From the NCBI RefSeq assembly GCF_029017505.1, contig NZ_JAQGEI010000012.1, positions 1 to 64,000 on the forward strand: a DNA stretch of 64,000 bases, given 5' to 3'. The notes beneath the pieces were generated by a model. It was not told the origin of the DNA. It saw only the letters and a program-made list of their open reading frames with translations, and searched no databases. The translations under genes were made by a program, and so were the position numbers. Origin of the DNA: Sedimenticola hydrogenitrophicus. Lineage in GTDB: Bacteria > Pseudomonadota > Gammaproteobacteria > Chromatiales > Chromatiaceae. This document shows positions 8,695-17,383 of the stretch, piece after piece. Each line of letters begins with the position of its first letter. Position 1 is the first letter of the stretch.

Positions 8695-9009
8695 ATGGGT
8701 ATTCTGAATACAACCAGGATCAAGCGTCGGCCCACCCATCCGGGGGAGATGCTGCGTGAAGACTTTCTGCCCGATTATGGGTTAACCGTTTCCACCTTGG
8801 CTAAGGCCTTGGGTGTCTCGCGGCAGTCGATTAATGAATTGCTGCGTGAACGCCGGAGTATCAGTCCGGAGATGGCACTTCGGTTGGGACGCCTGTTTGG
8901 TAACTCACCTGAATTCTGGCTTAACGCCCAGAGAGCTGTGGATCTGTGGGATGCGGCAGAGGCAATAAAGAAAGATGTGGCTCGTATCAAACCACTAAAT
9001 GCCGCATAA
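8695..9009 (+). CDS. higA: HigA-type antitoxin (XRE/Cro HTH)
   Basis: 104 aa. RRPTHPGEMLREDFL at the N-terminus is the typical HigA opening. A Cro/CI helix-turn-helix follows (LTVSTLAKALGVSRQSINELLRERRSISPEMALRLGRLFG), then the NSPEFWLNAQRAVDLWDA segment that contacts HigB. It neutralises the toxin encoded just upstream and is expected to autorepress the operon. Confidence 0.93.
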   Translation: MGILNTTRIKRRPTHPGEMLREDFLPDYGLTVSTLAKALGVSRQSINELLRERRSISPEMALRLGRLFGNSPEFWLNAQRAVDLWDAAEAIKKDVARIKPLNAA

Positions 9010-9196
9010 CAAGCCTACCAATCCGACGCCAAAAACGGCCTATGGGGCGCGTTAGCGAGAAAAGAGACGCATGGTGTGTGAGCGGAAGATCGAACGGCAT
9101 ATTTCACAATTCATCGGTAGGTGAGATGTGGGATCGATGCGATACATCGGGGTGGTGGCGCTTATGATCTGTGAAGCATGGCATTTGATGGGTAAC

Positions 9197-9225
9197 AGCG
9201 TGGGCACAGAAAACGTGCCCACGCT
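9197..9225. terminator. Perfect 11-bp stem-loop, possible terminator after higBA
   Basis: Arms at 9197-9207 and 9215-9225 (AGCGTGGGCAC and its exact complement) enclose a 7-nt loop. A T-rich stretch begins at 9231. It could end higBA transcription or be the leader structure of the lipoprotein gene 30 bp further on. Confidence 0.5.
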
Positions 9226-9258
9226 ACGATATTTTTCATTGCTCGACAGAGGCAATAC

Positions 9259-9459
9259 ATGAAAATCAACGTGCTTTTAGCCAGTATGCTCTCTCTCCTG
9301 TTGGCGGGCTGTTCCGATTCGGAAGACAAGCCCATGCCTGTGGAGAATACTGTTTACGGTACTCAGCTTAAGGCGATCGACAAGGCCAGGGGTGTTGAGG
9401 AAACGATTAATCAATCCGCAAAAGAGCGGGACAAGCTCATCAAGAACCAAGGCGGCTGA
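9259..9459 (+). CDS. Small lipoprotein of unknown function
   Basis: 66 aa. MKINVLLASMLSLLLAGC is a complete lipoprotein signal peptide with a LAGC lipobox (C18), followed by a short acidic then basic segment. Asp and Ser follow the lipidated Cys. Asp in that position would favour inner-membrane retention, but Ser is at +2 here, so outer-membrane sorting is expected. The mature part, about 49 residues, looks helical (QLKAIDKARGVEETINQSAKERDKLI) and matches no family I know. Confidence 0.7.
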   Translation: MKINVLLASMLSLLLAGCSDSEDKPMPVENTVYGTQLKAIDKARGVEETINQSAKERDKLIKNQGG

Positions 9460-9598
9460 AACAGAACGGAGAGGGCAGCCATCTTTCAGTTGACAATCGA
9501 AGAGCGAAAGAAAGCAATGAAGACTCAATGTCGACGCATTTCCAAAATACCGATCTTCCCGCGATCATTCACTCCCTGCACAGTGAGGGTTTTCACTG

Positions 9599-11005
9599 CT
9601 AGTCCCCACCGATAAATTCCTTGCGCATGATCCCGTACTGGCTCATCTTGTTGTTCAGGGTGCGGCGCGGCAGATCCAGTTCCTCCATCACCTCGGCGAT
9701 GTTGCCCTGGTGTTTTTTCAGCGAGCGGGTAATCAGTTCGGTCTCGAACAGCTGCACCCGTTCCGCCAGGCCGTTGGCCGTTCGTGGGCTGTCGGTCGGC
9801 TCACTGGCCTGGCCGAGCAGGGTGTGGATGCCGCGTGATGGGCCGACACCCAGTACGTAGCGTTTGGCGATGTTTTTCAGCTGCCGGACGTTGCCGGGCC
9901 AGGGGTGGCTGATCAGGCACTCCAACTCCGCGTCCGAGGGCTGGTTGTAGCGGCGGTCGAACTGGTAGGCCGCCTTCTGGGCGTAGTGTTCAAACAGCAA
10001 CGGGATATCCTGCTGCCGGTCGGCCAGGGTGGGGATATGCAGTTCGGCGACGTTGAAGCGGTAATAGAGGTCTTCGCGGAATTCGCCCCGGGCGGACGCC
10101 TGCTCCAGGTCCACCTTGGTGGCGGCGATTACCCAGATGTCCAGGTTGACCTGCCGGTTGGAGCCGAGCCGTTCCAGTTTTCGTTCCTGCAGTACCCGCA
10201 GCAGTTTGATCTGGAAGTTGATCGGCATGCTCTCGATCTCATCCATAAACAGGGTGCCGCCGACGGCGTGTTCAATCTTGCCGATGCGCTTGCCGGTGGC
10301 GCCGGTGAAGGCGCCTTTTTCGTGGCCGAACAGCTCGCTCTCGAACAGCGTCTCCGGTATGGCGCCGCAGTTGACCGCGACAAAGGGGCCGTTGCAGCGC
10401 CGGCTCCATTCGTGCAGGCACTGGGCTACCAGCTCCTTGCCGGTGCCGGTGGCGCCGTTGATCACGGTATCCACCGGGGTCTCCGCCAGTTGCACGATCT
10501 GCTGGCGTAGCTGGCGTATCCCCGGCGACCTGCCCAGCAGCCGGTTTTCCAGGCTGGCGCCGCGGTTGACCATGCGTTTGAGTTTGCGGTTCTCCATCAC
10601 CAGTTGGCGCTTCTCCCAGGCGCGCTGGATGCGGTCGATCAGCAGTTCCGGCTCGATCGGCTTCTCGATGAAATCGTAGGCGCCGTCGCGCATCGCCTTG
10701 ACCGCCATGCGGATGTCGCCGTGGGCGGTGATCAGTATCACCGGCAGGTCGGGATCGATCTCGCCGCACTTTCGGGAGAACTCCAGACCATCCATGCCGG
10801 GCATCTTGATATCGGAAATCACCACCACGTTGGATTCGCTGGCGAGTAGGGACAGGGCCTGTTCGGCGTTGGCGTAATCGCGAACGGCCATGCCGGCCAG
10901 GTGCAGCCACTGGCTGGTGGCCTTGCGGATGGCCGCGTCGTCATCCACCAGCACCACCCGTGGCTGTGCCTCGTCGTCGCTATTGTTCAACGGCTTTTTG
11001 ATCAT
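9599..11005 (-). CDS. dctD: DctD-like sigma-54-dependent response regulator
   Basis: 468 aa, three domains. The receiver domain has phosphoacceptor D65 in VISDIKMPGMDG. The AAA+ sigma-54 activation domain has Walker A GATGTGKE (about 184-191), the GAFTGA loop that contacts sigma-54, and a DEIESM Walker B. A Fis-type helix-turn-helix closes the protein (GNIAEVMEELDLPRRTLNNKMSQYGI). It starts inside the 3' end of the sensor gene (26-bp overlap). With the TRAP genes opposite, it is expected to activate dicarboxylate uptake from the sigma-54-like promoter before dctP. Confidence 0.93.
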   Translation of the reverse strand: MIKKPLNNSDDEAQPRVVLVDDDAAIRKATSQWLHLAGMAVRDYANAEQALSLLASESNVVVISDIKMPGMDGLEFSRKCGEIDPDLPVILITAHGDIRMAVKAMRDGAYDFIEKPIEPELLIDRIQRAWEKRQLVMENRKLKRMVNRGASLENRLLGRSPGIRQLRQQIVQLAETPVDTVINGATGTGKELVAQCLHEWSRRCNGPFVAVNCGAIPETLFESELFGHEKGAFTGATGKRIGKIEHAVGGTLFMDEIESMPINFQIKLLRVLQERKLERLGSNRQVNLDIWVIAATKVDLEQASARGEFREDLYYRFNVAELHIPTLADRQQDIPLLFEHYAQKAAYQFDRRYNQPSDAELECLISHPWPGNVRQLKNIAKRYVLGVGPSRGIHTLLGQASEPTDSPRTANGLAERVQLFETELITRSLKKHQGNIAEVMEELDLPRRTLNNKMSQYGIMRKEFIGGD

Positions 11006-12854
11006 GCTTGTTTCCGGTTTCAAGTGCGCTATCCAGGGAGAGTTTGAACAGGGTGCCCCGCTCCGAGTGTTCCACCACCGCCAGGTCGCCGCCAAACTCT
11101 TTGGCGATACCGTAGGAGACCGAGAGTCCGAGACCCAGCCCCTCGCCCTGCGGCTTGGTGGTGAAGAAGGGGTCGAATACCTTCGGCAGGTCATCGGGAT
11201 TGATGCCCGAGCCGGTATCGGCAATGTAGATATGGACCCGGCCACCGTCGGCCTCGGTGTGGATCTTCAGTTGATGGCGCCCGGCCTCCGGCTGCTGCTG
11301 CATGGCGTCCAGGGCATTGCGTATCAGGTTGATCAGGATCTGTTCCAGTTTGATCTCGTCGGCAATGACCCGGAGCGGCTGCGGCGGTGTCGCGATGCTC
11401 AGGTCGATGTCGCTGTGCTCCAGTCGCGGCCGCAGGATCAGCAGGGCGTTCTCGATCACCTTGCGGATATCCACGGGGGAGCTGTGTCCCCGGGATTTGC
11501 TGGCAAAGCTCTTCAGGTGGGCGACGATGCTGGTGACCCGCCGCACCATGGAGCCGATGTCGTCCAGGTTGCCCAGGGCACTGCCGTTCTCGCCCCGCTG
11601 CAGCAGCAGCCGGGTGCTGGCGACGAAGGTCTGCATGGCAGACAGGGGCTGGCTGATCTCATGCACGATACCGGCGGACATCTGGCCCAGCGCGGCCAGT
11701 TTCTCCGCCTGGACCAGCTCTTCATGGGTCTGTTGCAGCTGCTCCTCGGTTTCGATGCGGGTGTCGATCTCTTCGCGCAGGCGGCGGTTGGTGTCGTTCA
11801 GCTCCCGGGTGCGCGTTTCGACCCGCGCTTCCAGCAGGCGCCGGCTCTGGATCCGGTTGACGAAAATGAAACCGCTCAGCACCAGCAGCAGGGTGATCAG
11901 CAGGGCGATGAGAGTGGCCGAACGCTTTTTGTAGACCAGCTCCTTCAGGTCGGTCAGGTAGTAGAGGGTCCAGTTCAGTTCACTGAGCGGGCGCTGGTGC
12001 ATCAGGTAACGGGTGTCGCCGACGAGCTGATCGGTCGGCCCCTCGAGCTCGATAATGCGCTGGCCCAGCGGCGACCGGCGTTGCTTGAGGATGTTCAGGG
12101 GCGTGATGATCCTGTTGCTGTACTTTCTCTCGGCCGCCAGGCGCTGGAGAATCGCCGGGTCGATGGCGCCCAGGCTGCGATATTTCCATTCCGGATTGCT
12201 GGCGAGGAAGATCACCCCGTCATTGTCGGCCACCAGTACATTCTCGCCGCCCAGTGCCCAGTCCGTCTCCAGTTGGGTCATGTCGATCTTGACCACCGCC
12301 ACCCCCAGGATCTTGTCCTGATCCCGCACCGGGCGCGACAGGAACAGGCCTGGCTGGCCGGTGCTGGCACCGACGGCGAAAAACTGGCCTTCGCCGCCGG
12401 TGATGGCATCGCGGAAGTAGGGGCGGAAGTGGTAGTTGTTGCCGACAAAGCTCTGGGGCTCCTGCCAGTTGCTGGAGGCCAGCACCTCGCCCTGGTCGTT
12501 CATCAGATAGAGCACGGCCGCCGCGGATTCCTGCTGCCAGGCGTGCAGCGTCCGGCTTACCGCTTCGCCGGGTATCCGGCCCTGCAACAGCGCCTTTACC
12601 TGGTCGTTGCGCGAGACGATGAAGGGCAGGTAGTCAAACCGTTGTTTGGCCGATTGCACGGTGGAGGCATAGAGTTCCAGGCGCTCGTTACCCTGGCGTT
12701 CCAGGGATTCGAAGTGCCGATATTCAGTCCAGCGCGCCAGGCCGAACGCCAGGGCAATACCGACCAGCAGCGTGGCCAGCAGCATCAGCAGATAGCGGGT
12801 GACGGGGATCTTGCCTGCTGTGGTGTCGCTACCTGTGATGGGTGTGCCGTTCAC
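10980..12854 (-). CDS. dctB: DctB-like sensor histidine kinase
   Basis: About 624 aa. An N-terminal membrane helix is followed by a long periplasmic double-Cache-type sensor region (including WQEPQSFVGNNYHFRPYF and STGQPGLFLSRPV, typical of DctB) and a second helix near residue 300. After a coiled coil comes the HisKA box GIVHEISQPLSAMQ and an HATPase with DTGSGI and GLGLGLS. It senses C4-dicarboxylates and phosphorylates DctD. The start is uncertain: two in-frame GTG codons (12887, 12854) precede the first helix, and I prefer the inner one because AGGTG sits too close to the outer one. Confidence 0.9.
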   Translation of the reverse strand: MNGTPITGSDTTAGKIPVTRYLLMLLATLLVGIALAFGLARWTEYRHFESLERQGNERLELYASTVQSAKQRFDYLPFIVSRNDQVKALLQGRIPGEAVSRTLHAWQQESAAAVLYLMNDQGEVLASSNWQEPQSFVGNNYHFRPYFRDAITGGEGQFFAVGASTGQPGLFLSRPVRDQDKILGVAVVKIDMTQLETDWALGGENVLVADNDGVIFLASNPEWKYRSLGAIDPAILQRLAAERKYSNRIITPLNILKQRRSPLGQRIIELEGPTDQLVGDTRYLMHQRPLSELNWTLYYLTDLKELVYKKRSATLIALLITLLLVLSGFIFVNRIQSRRLLEARVETRTRELNDTNRRLREEIDTRIETEEQLQQTHEELVQAEKLAALGQMSAGIVHEISQPLSAMQTFVASTRLLLQRGENGSALGNLDDIGSMVRRVTSIVAHLKSFASKSRGHSSPVDIRKVIENALLILRPRLEHSDIDLSIATPPQPLRVIADEIKLEQILINLIRNALDAMQQQPEAGRHQLKIHTEADGGRVHIYIADTGSGINPDDLPKVFDPFFTTKPQGEGLGLGLSVSYGIAKEFGGDLAVVEHSERGTLFKLSLDSALETGNKHDQKAVEQ

Positions 12855-12927
12855 TTTTCGTTCATCTCGTTTCCGACAATAACGCACCTGCAGAGCGGCT
12901 GCGCCGCGAAGAGCGATCGCGCCAGAG

Positions 12928-12946
12928 GCGCTCCTTCAAGGAGCGC
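12928..12946. repeat. Perfect 9-bp inverted repeat between dctB and dctP
   Basis: GCGCTCCTT and its exact complement are separated by one base. It lies about 205 bp upstream of the sigma-54-like promoter, in the range used by enhancer-binding proteins such as DctD. The surrounding bases also look like an ordinary dispersed GC-rich repeat, so either reading is possible. Confidence 0.4.
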
Positions 12947-13150
12947 TAAACCTATGATGCACGAATCGAACCACCCCGCGCGACCGCGGTTTCCTGTCGA
13001 CTTCGGCAAAAATCGGCTCACTGGAGGGATTTCAATAGGCCAATTATGGCTCATTCTCCTTGCGACGTATTCCACAAGTGCTGTCGGTTAATCCACTTCA
13101 AACCAATAAAAGCGTTTCTGCACAGCGGGATAGCTAGCCGCCATGGTAAC

Positions 13151-13166
13151 TGGCCTGGAATTTGTA
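13151..13166 (+). promoter_or_regulatory. Candidate sigma-54 (-24/-12) promoter for dctP
   Basis: TGGCCTGGAATTTGTA aligns with the consensus TGGCACGNNNNTTGCW. The GG and TG elements have the correct spacing, with TGGC intact at -24 and TTG intact at -12; the C of the -12 GC is T. It lies 64 bp before the dctP start, between dctB-dctD (which encode a sigma-54 activator) and the gene it should control. Confidence 0.6.
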
Positions 13167-13229
13167 ATGGGGTACCCCGGATTCACCCGAGGATGACCGC
13201 AGTCATCCCTATAACATCTGGAGGAGACC

Positions 13230-14234
13230 ATGAAGACCATGAAAAAAACCGCACTGATTGCCGCACTGGCCGCCACCTTCGTCACCGGTGAGCTGTATGC
13301 CGCGACCGAGTGGAACGTGTCCACCTGGGGCAAGCGGCGTGCCTTTACGGAGAACATCGAGAAGCTGGCCGAACTGGTGGCGCAGAAGACCAACGGCGAG
13401 TTCAAGATGAACATCTCCTACGGCGGGCTCTCCAAGCCCAAGGAGAACCTGGACGGCATCTCCATCGGTGCGTTCGAGATGGCCCAGTTCTGCGGTTTCT
13501 ATCACAAGCAGAAGAACCCGACCATTACCGTTACCGAACTGCCGTTCTCCCGTGATGTCTCGCTGGCGCGCATGACCGAGATCTACAACGAAGTGTTCAA
13601 ACATCCCATCGTGGTAAAGGACTTGGCGCGCTGGAATGCCACCCTGCTGATGCCCACCCCGATGCCCCAGTACAACATCGTCAGCAAGGGAGACCCGCTG
13701 AAGCAACTGGCCGATTTCAATGGCCTGCGGGTGCGCGGGCCGGGCGGCATCATGGGCGTGCTGGCCAAGATCGGTGCGGTCAAGACCGGGGTGCCGTTCA
13801 CCGAGGTGCGCCAGTCCATGGATTCCGGCGTGATCGATGCCGCCTCCTTTGCCCCCCACGCCCATCTGTCCACCAACTCCTACAAGGTGGGTACCTGGGC
13901 CACCACCAATCTCAATCTGGGTACCGCCAACTGTCCGGTGATTGTCAACACCGATGCGCTGAACGCGCTGCCGGCGGCGCACAAGGCGGCCCTGCTCGGC
14001 TCGGTGGACGAGGCGATGGCGTACTACGTGAAGAACTACGACGAGAACACCACCGGCAAGTATGAGAAAGCGATCAAGGAAGCGGGGCTGGTGCATGTCA
14101 CCTTCACCGCGGAACAGACGGCCGAACTGAATGAGTTGGCGGAGTCGGTGCGCCAGGAGTGGATCAAGGAGAACAGCAAGGAGTTTGATTCGAAGGCGCT
14201 GTACGACTTTACAGCGGCCCTGTTCACCAGGTAG
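13230..14234 (+). CDS. dctP: TRAP transporter substrate-binding protein
   Basis: 334 aa. A cleavable Sec signal (MKTMKKTALIAALAATFVTGELYA) precedes a DctP-type periplasmic binding protein. The family arginine and surrounding block are visible in FNGLRVRGPGGIMG, and the C-terminal helices are typical. It has a strong GGAGGAG ribosome site 8 bp from the ATG. It delivers substrate, presumably a C4-dicarboxylate or related organic acid, to the DctQM permease. The linked DctBD supports that, though TRAP binding proteins are diverse and the ligand cannot be read from sequence. Confidence 0.93.
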   Translation: MKTMKKTALIAALAATFVTGELYAATEWNVSTWGKRRAFTENIEKLAELVAQKTNGEFKMNISYGGLSKPKENLDGISIGAFEMAQFCGFYHKQKNPTITVTELPFSRDVSLARMTEIYNEVFKHPIVVKDLARWNATLLMPTPMPQYNIVSKGDPLKQLADFNGLRVRGPGGIMGVLAKIGAVKTGVPFTEVRQSMDSGVIDAASFAPHAHLSTNSYKVGTWATTNLNLGTANCPVIVNTDALNALPAAHKAALLGSVDEAMAYYVKNYDENTTGKYEKAIKEAGLVHVTFTAEQTAELNELAESVRQEWIKENSKEFDSKALYDFTAALFTR

Positions 14235-14346
14235 ATCCGTCGGTGTCAGCGGTCCCCCCACCCGGTTTTCGCCGGGTGTGGGGCACCGGTGTCATTATTC
14301 ATTTTTCGTAACTACTACGCCGGGTCTGCATGTGATTGACCGATCT

Positions 14347-14633
14347 TGGTGGTGCTTACTTAAGGCGAATTGCAGGATTTTCGTCATTCCATCCTTAGGT
14401 CCGTAAACGGTGCGTCCCTGCACCACTTCTCCGGCGCAGGCCGGACAAAAGCGCGAAGCGCGTTGAACGACTGAAAGTCGGCCCGAAGGGTGAGCGAAGC
14501 GAATAATCCAGGAATACCGCCACCATTAAGCAGTCTGGATGCCATCCTTAGGTCCGTAAACGGTGCATCCCTGCACCACTCCTCCGGCCTGCGCCGGGAT
14601 GACGGTGGTTCTTGGCTTAAGTAAGTGCCATTC
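14347..14633. mobile_element. MITE-like repeat element, family A, copy 1 (with internal duplication)
   Basis: The right end CTTAAGTAAGTGCCATTC (14616-14633) is identical to the terminal repeat of the copy at 22691-22875. The left end (14347-14364) matches its inverse at 13 of 18 bases. Inside, a 37-bp block beginning ATCCTTAGGTCCGTAAACGG occurs twice (14391 and 14545), making this copy about 100 bp longer. It is inverted relative to copy 2 and codes for nothing. It separates dctP from dctQ inside what would otherwise be one operon. Confidence 0.75.
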
Positions 14634-14734
14634 GGACCGGATTCGAGGAAACAAGCCATCGTGTGAGGCCAACAAGGCAGGCCAATCACCCCGTGTGTAG
14701 TTACCCTTTTTCTTGATATCCATGCGAGCAAGCC

Positions 14735-15364
14735 ATGTCTGCATCATCTACCGTGCTGGAGGACAGCTCCAGACTGAGTTGGGCCGACCGGACCCTCTTC
14801 CGGTTTGAATCCGTCCTGGCCCTGTTGGGCGGGGTGGTCATTTTTCTGTTGGTGTTCCTGGCCTCGGCCAATATCCTCGGACGCTGGCTGTTTGACCTGC
14901 CGATCGACGGTTATGTGGACTGGGTGGAGCAGGCAATGGCCTTCTTTGCCTTCCTCGGACTCGCCTATACCCAGCGCCTGGGCGGCCACATCCGCATGGA
15001 CATGCTGGTCGGTAACTTGCACGGCCGGCTGCTCTGGCTGAGTGAACTGGTATCGGCCCTGCTGATGTTCCTGATCACCCTGGTGCTGATCTACGGCTCT
15101 TATCTGCATTTCTATCGGGCCTACCAGATCGGCGATTCATCACTGGATATCGATCTCCCCACCTGGCCCGCCAAGCTGGTGGTGCCGGTTGCTCTGGGCA
15201 TCCTTGCGTTGCGCCTGCTGCTGCAGATCGGGGGCTACCTGCGCGGTGTGCTGCAGGGCGGCGACAGCCCGGTGGCGGTACCGCTGATCGAGGATGCGGC
15301 CACGGTGGCGGCAAAGGAGGCAGAGGCGGTAATGGGCTCGCTGGATAACGGGGGGACGAAGTGA
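14735..15364 (+). CDS. dctQ: TRAP transporter small permease
   Basis: 209 aa with four membrane helices. Contains the DctQ hallmarks ANILGRWLFD, a DWVEQAMAFFAFLGLAYTQR segment and GHIRMDML in the second pair of helices. It forms the membrane complex with DctM. The last base of its stop codon is the first base of the dctM start (TGATG), so the two are translationally coupled. The unusually long C-terminal tail after the last helix (about 40 residues) is acidic and probably disordered. Confidence 0.92.
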   Translation: MSASSTVLEDSSRLSWADRTLFRFESVLALLGGVVIFLLVFLASANILGRWLFDLPIDGYVDWVEQAMAFFAFLGLAYTQRLGGHIRMDMLVGNLHGRLLWLSELVSALLMFLITLVLIYGSYLHFYRAYQIGDSSLDIDLPTWPAKLVVPVALGILALRLLLQIGGYLRGVLQGGDSPVAVPLIEDAATVAAKEAEAVMGSLDNGGTK

Positions 15365-16770
15365 TGGGACTCTTCGAAACAATGGCCGCCCTGGACAATA
15401 TCACCATCGGTCTGTGGGTCACCGGCCTGATGCTGTTGCTGGTGATTATCGGGGTGCGGGTGGCCTTTGCCGCCGCCATCGCCGGGTTTGCCGGGCTGCT
15501 GTGGATCTTCTCCGCCAAAATGGGCTTTGAAAAGGGCTTCCTGGTCGCGGTCAAGATGGCCGGGACCATTCCCCATTCCAAGGTATCCAGCCTGGCGCTG
15601 TCGCTCATCCCCACCTTCATCCTGATCGGGTTTCTCGCCTATCACGCGGGGCTCACCCGCGCCCTGTTCGAGGCGGCCAAGCGCTGGGTGGGCTGGCTGC
15701 CCGGCGGCATGGGGGTGGCGACGGTGTTCTCCACGGCCGGGTTTGCCGCCGTCTCCGGCGCCTCGGTCGCCACCTCGGCGGTGTTTGCCCGGATCGCCGT
15801 CCCGGAGATGTTGAGCCTGGGTTATGACAAGCGGTTCGCGGCCGGGGTGGTGGCGGCCGGCGGCACCCTGGCGTCACTGATTCCGCCCTCCGCCATCCTG
15901 GTGATCTATGCCATTATCGTCGAACAGGACGTGGGCGCGCTGCTGATGGCCGGCTTTCTTCCTGGTGCGGTCTCGGCCCTGATCTATGGCGGACTGGTGG
16001 TTATTCTGGCGAAGACGCGCAAGGATTTCGGTCCGCCGATTACCGGCTTCAGCTGGAAGCAGCGCTTCGAAACCCTGCCTGGTGCCTTGCCCATCTTTTT
16101 CGTGGTGGGGATCATCGTGGTCTGTATCTACGGCGGGGTGGGTACGCCCACCGAGGCCGGCTCACTGGGGGCGCTGGTGATCCTGATCATGGCGCTCTAC
16201 AAGGGGATGCGCCTGCACGCCCTGAAGGAGTCGCTGCTGGAGACCGCCAAGCTGACGGTGATGATCTTCACCATCATCTGGGGCGTGTTGCTCTATGTGC
16301 GCTTCCTCGGCTTTGCCGACCTGCCCAGTGCGTTCTCGGTGTGGATCGCCGGACTGGATCAGAGTCCGATGGTGACCCTGCTGATGATCCTCTGCTCCTA
16401 TGCCGTGCTGGGTATGTTCATGGACGCCATCGGCATGCTGCTGCTGACCCTGCCGGTGGTCTATCCGGCGGTGATGGCGCTGAATGGCGGTGAGGCGGTG
16501 AGCGCGGCGGATTCCGCCTTCGGCATCTCCGGGGTCGGCTGCTCGATCTGGTTCGGCATTATCGTGGTGAAGATGGCCGAACTCTGCCTGATCACGCCGC
16601 CCATCGGCCTCAACTGCTTCGTGGTGGCCGGCGTGCGTCCCGAGTGTTCGGTGCAGGACGTGTTCCGCGGCTGTATCCCGTTCTTCGTGGCCGATGTCAT
16701 CACCATTGCGGTGCTGATCGCGCTGCCCGGCATCGTGTTGTGGCTGCCCGGGCAGATGGGGTTCACCTGA
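15364..16770 (+). CDS. dctM: TRAP transporter large permease
   Basis: 468 aa, strongly hydrophobic, about 12-14 helices. Typical DctM features: FILIGFLAYHAGL, the GGMGVATVFSTAGFAAVSGASVATSA-type loop, GGTLASLIPPSAILVIYAI and the C-terminal LITPPIGLN motif. It catalyses sodium-coupled import together with DctP and DctQ. The ATG at 15364 overlaps the dctQ stop; a GTG one codon earlier is less likely. The gene ends just before a long perfect hairpin shared with the convergent gene. Confidence 0.94.
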   Translation: MGLFETMAALDNITIGLWVTGLMLLLVIIGVRVAFAAAIAGFAGLLWIFSAKMGFEKGFLVAVKMAGTIPHSKVSSLALSLIPTFILIGFLAYHAGLTRALFEAAKRWVGWLPGGMGVATVFSTAGFAAVSGASVATSAVFARIAVPEMLSLGYDKRFAAGVVAAGGTLASLIPPSAILVIYAIIVEQDVGALLMAGFLPGAVSALIYGGLVVILAKTRKDFGPPITGFSWKQRFETLPGALPIFFVVGIIVVCIYGGVGTPTEAGSLGALVILIMALYKGMRLHALKESLLETAKLTVMIFTIIWGVLLYVRFLGFADLPSAFSVWIAGLDQSPMVTLLMILCSYAVLGMFMDAIGMLLLTLPVVYPAVMALNGGEAVSAADSAFGISGVGCSIWFGIIVVKMAELCLITPPIGLNCFVVAGVRPECSVQDVFRGCIPFFVADVITIAVLIALPGIVLWLPGQMGFT

Positions 16771-16783
16771 ATCCGGAAAATGG

Positions 16784-16818
16784 CATAGGCGTACCGGGAT
16801 GTTCCCGGTACGCCTATG
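16784..16818. terminator. Perfect 16-bp hairpin between convergent genes
   Basis: Arms at 16784-16799 and 16803-16818 are exact complements around a 3-nt TGT loop, 14 bp after the dctM stop and 13 bp before the end of the opposing gene. It can stop transcription from both sides. There is no strong T-run on either side, so termination may need Rho or the hairpin may instead protect the 3' ends. Confidence 0.6.
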
Positions 16819-16831
16819 GGCCGGCTGGATG

Positions 16832-17335
16832 TCATGTCGACAGGTCGATCCCCTCTTTTTTGAAACGCTCGATGATCCGGTGCTGTAGCTCCGGCCCCAG
16901 CGACTGGCCCCACTGCAGTCCAGCCGCACGGCTCTCTTGCAGCAAAAACGGGGTGACGCGAATCATCTTCTGCCCGAGCTCCGTCCGGTAGAATGCCAAC
17001 AACCCCTTGATCTCCTGGTGCGTGAAGTGTTTGTCGTAGACGGGAATGACCACGGCCACAAAAGCGGGAAGGTTTTCGTCGATAACCTGGTTTACCTCTT
17101 CCTCCATTACATCGAATAGCTCCTGAGGCAGGTCGGGTCGGGCGGCTTTCAGGGTCCGTGACATCTGCGCTATCGCCGCGCCTGACATCTGCTTGCCAAT
17201 GGCCAGGGCGCCCGTCATGTCGAGCAGGTGCTTTATGTCGGCTTCCTTTTCCACGCTGATGGCCTCGGCATTCGCCTGCAGTGTGAGGGGCAGCAGCAGA
17301 AGCAACAGGGAATATTTCAACAAGTGGCGTTTCAT
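16832..17335 (-). CDS. Secreted DUF2059-family protein
   Basis: 167 aa. MKRHLLKYSLLLLLLPLTLQANA is a Sec signal peptide. The mature part is helical: IKHLLDMTGALAIGKQMSGAAIAQM at its start, then a central ...AFVAVVIPVYDKHFTHQEIKGLLAFYRTELGQKMI... The last block is the DUF2059 signature. Function is unknown; it is probably periplasmic. The preceding 48 bp separate it from the DUF4166 gene, so co-transcription is possible but not evident. Confidence 0.8.
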   Translation of the reverse strand: MKRHLLKYSLLLLLLPLTLQANAEAISVEKEADIKHLLDMTGALAIGKQMSGAAIAQMSRTLKAARPDLPQELFDVMEEEVNQVIDENLPAFVAVVIPVYDKHFTHQEIKGLLAFYRTELGQKMIRVTPFLLQESRAAGLQWGQSLGPELQHRIIERFKKEGIDLST

Positions 17336-17383
17336 GTAAGGTCCTCGGTTGTTGTTCTCAAAGGATGATAGAGAACAGCGGCG

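Noticed and set aside
9052-9255. 67-codon minus-strand frame after higA
   Set aside because: No recognisable product and it overlaps the hairpin at 9197-9225.
10890-13091. 733-codon open frame on the plus strand
   Set aside because: It lies exactly antisense to dctD and dctB, which have clear domains and motifs. Its translation is Gly/Gln/Val-rich low complexity with no recognisable family, typical of a GC-rich shadow frame.
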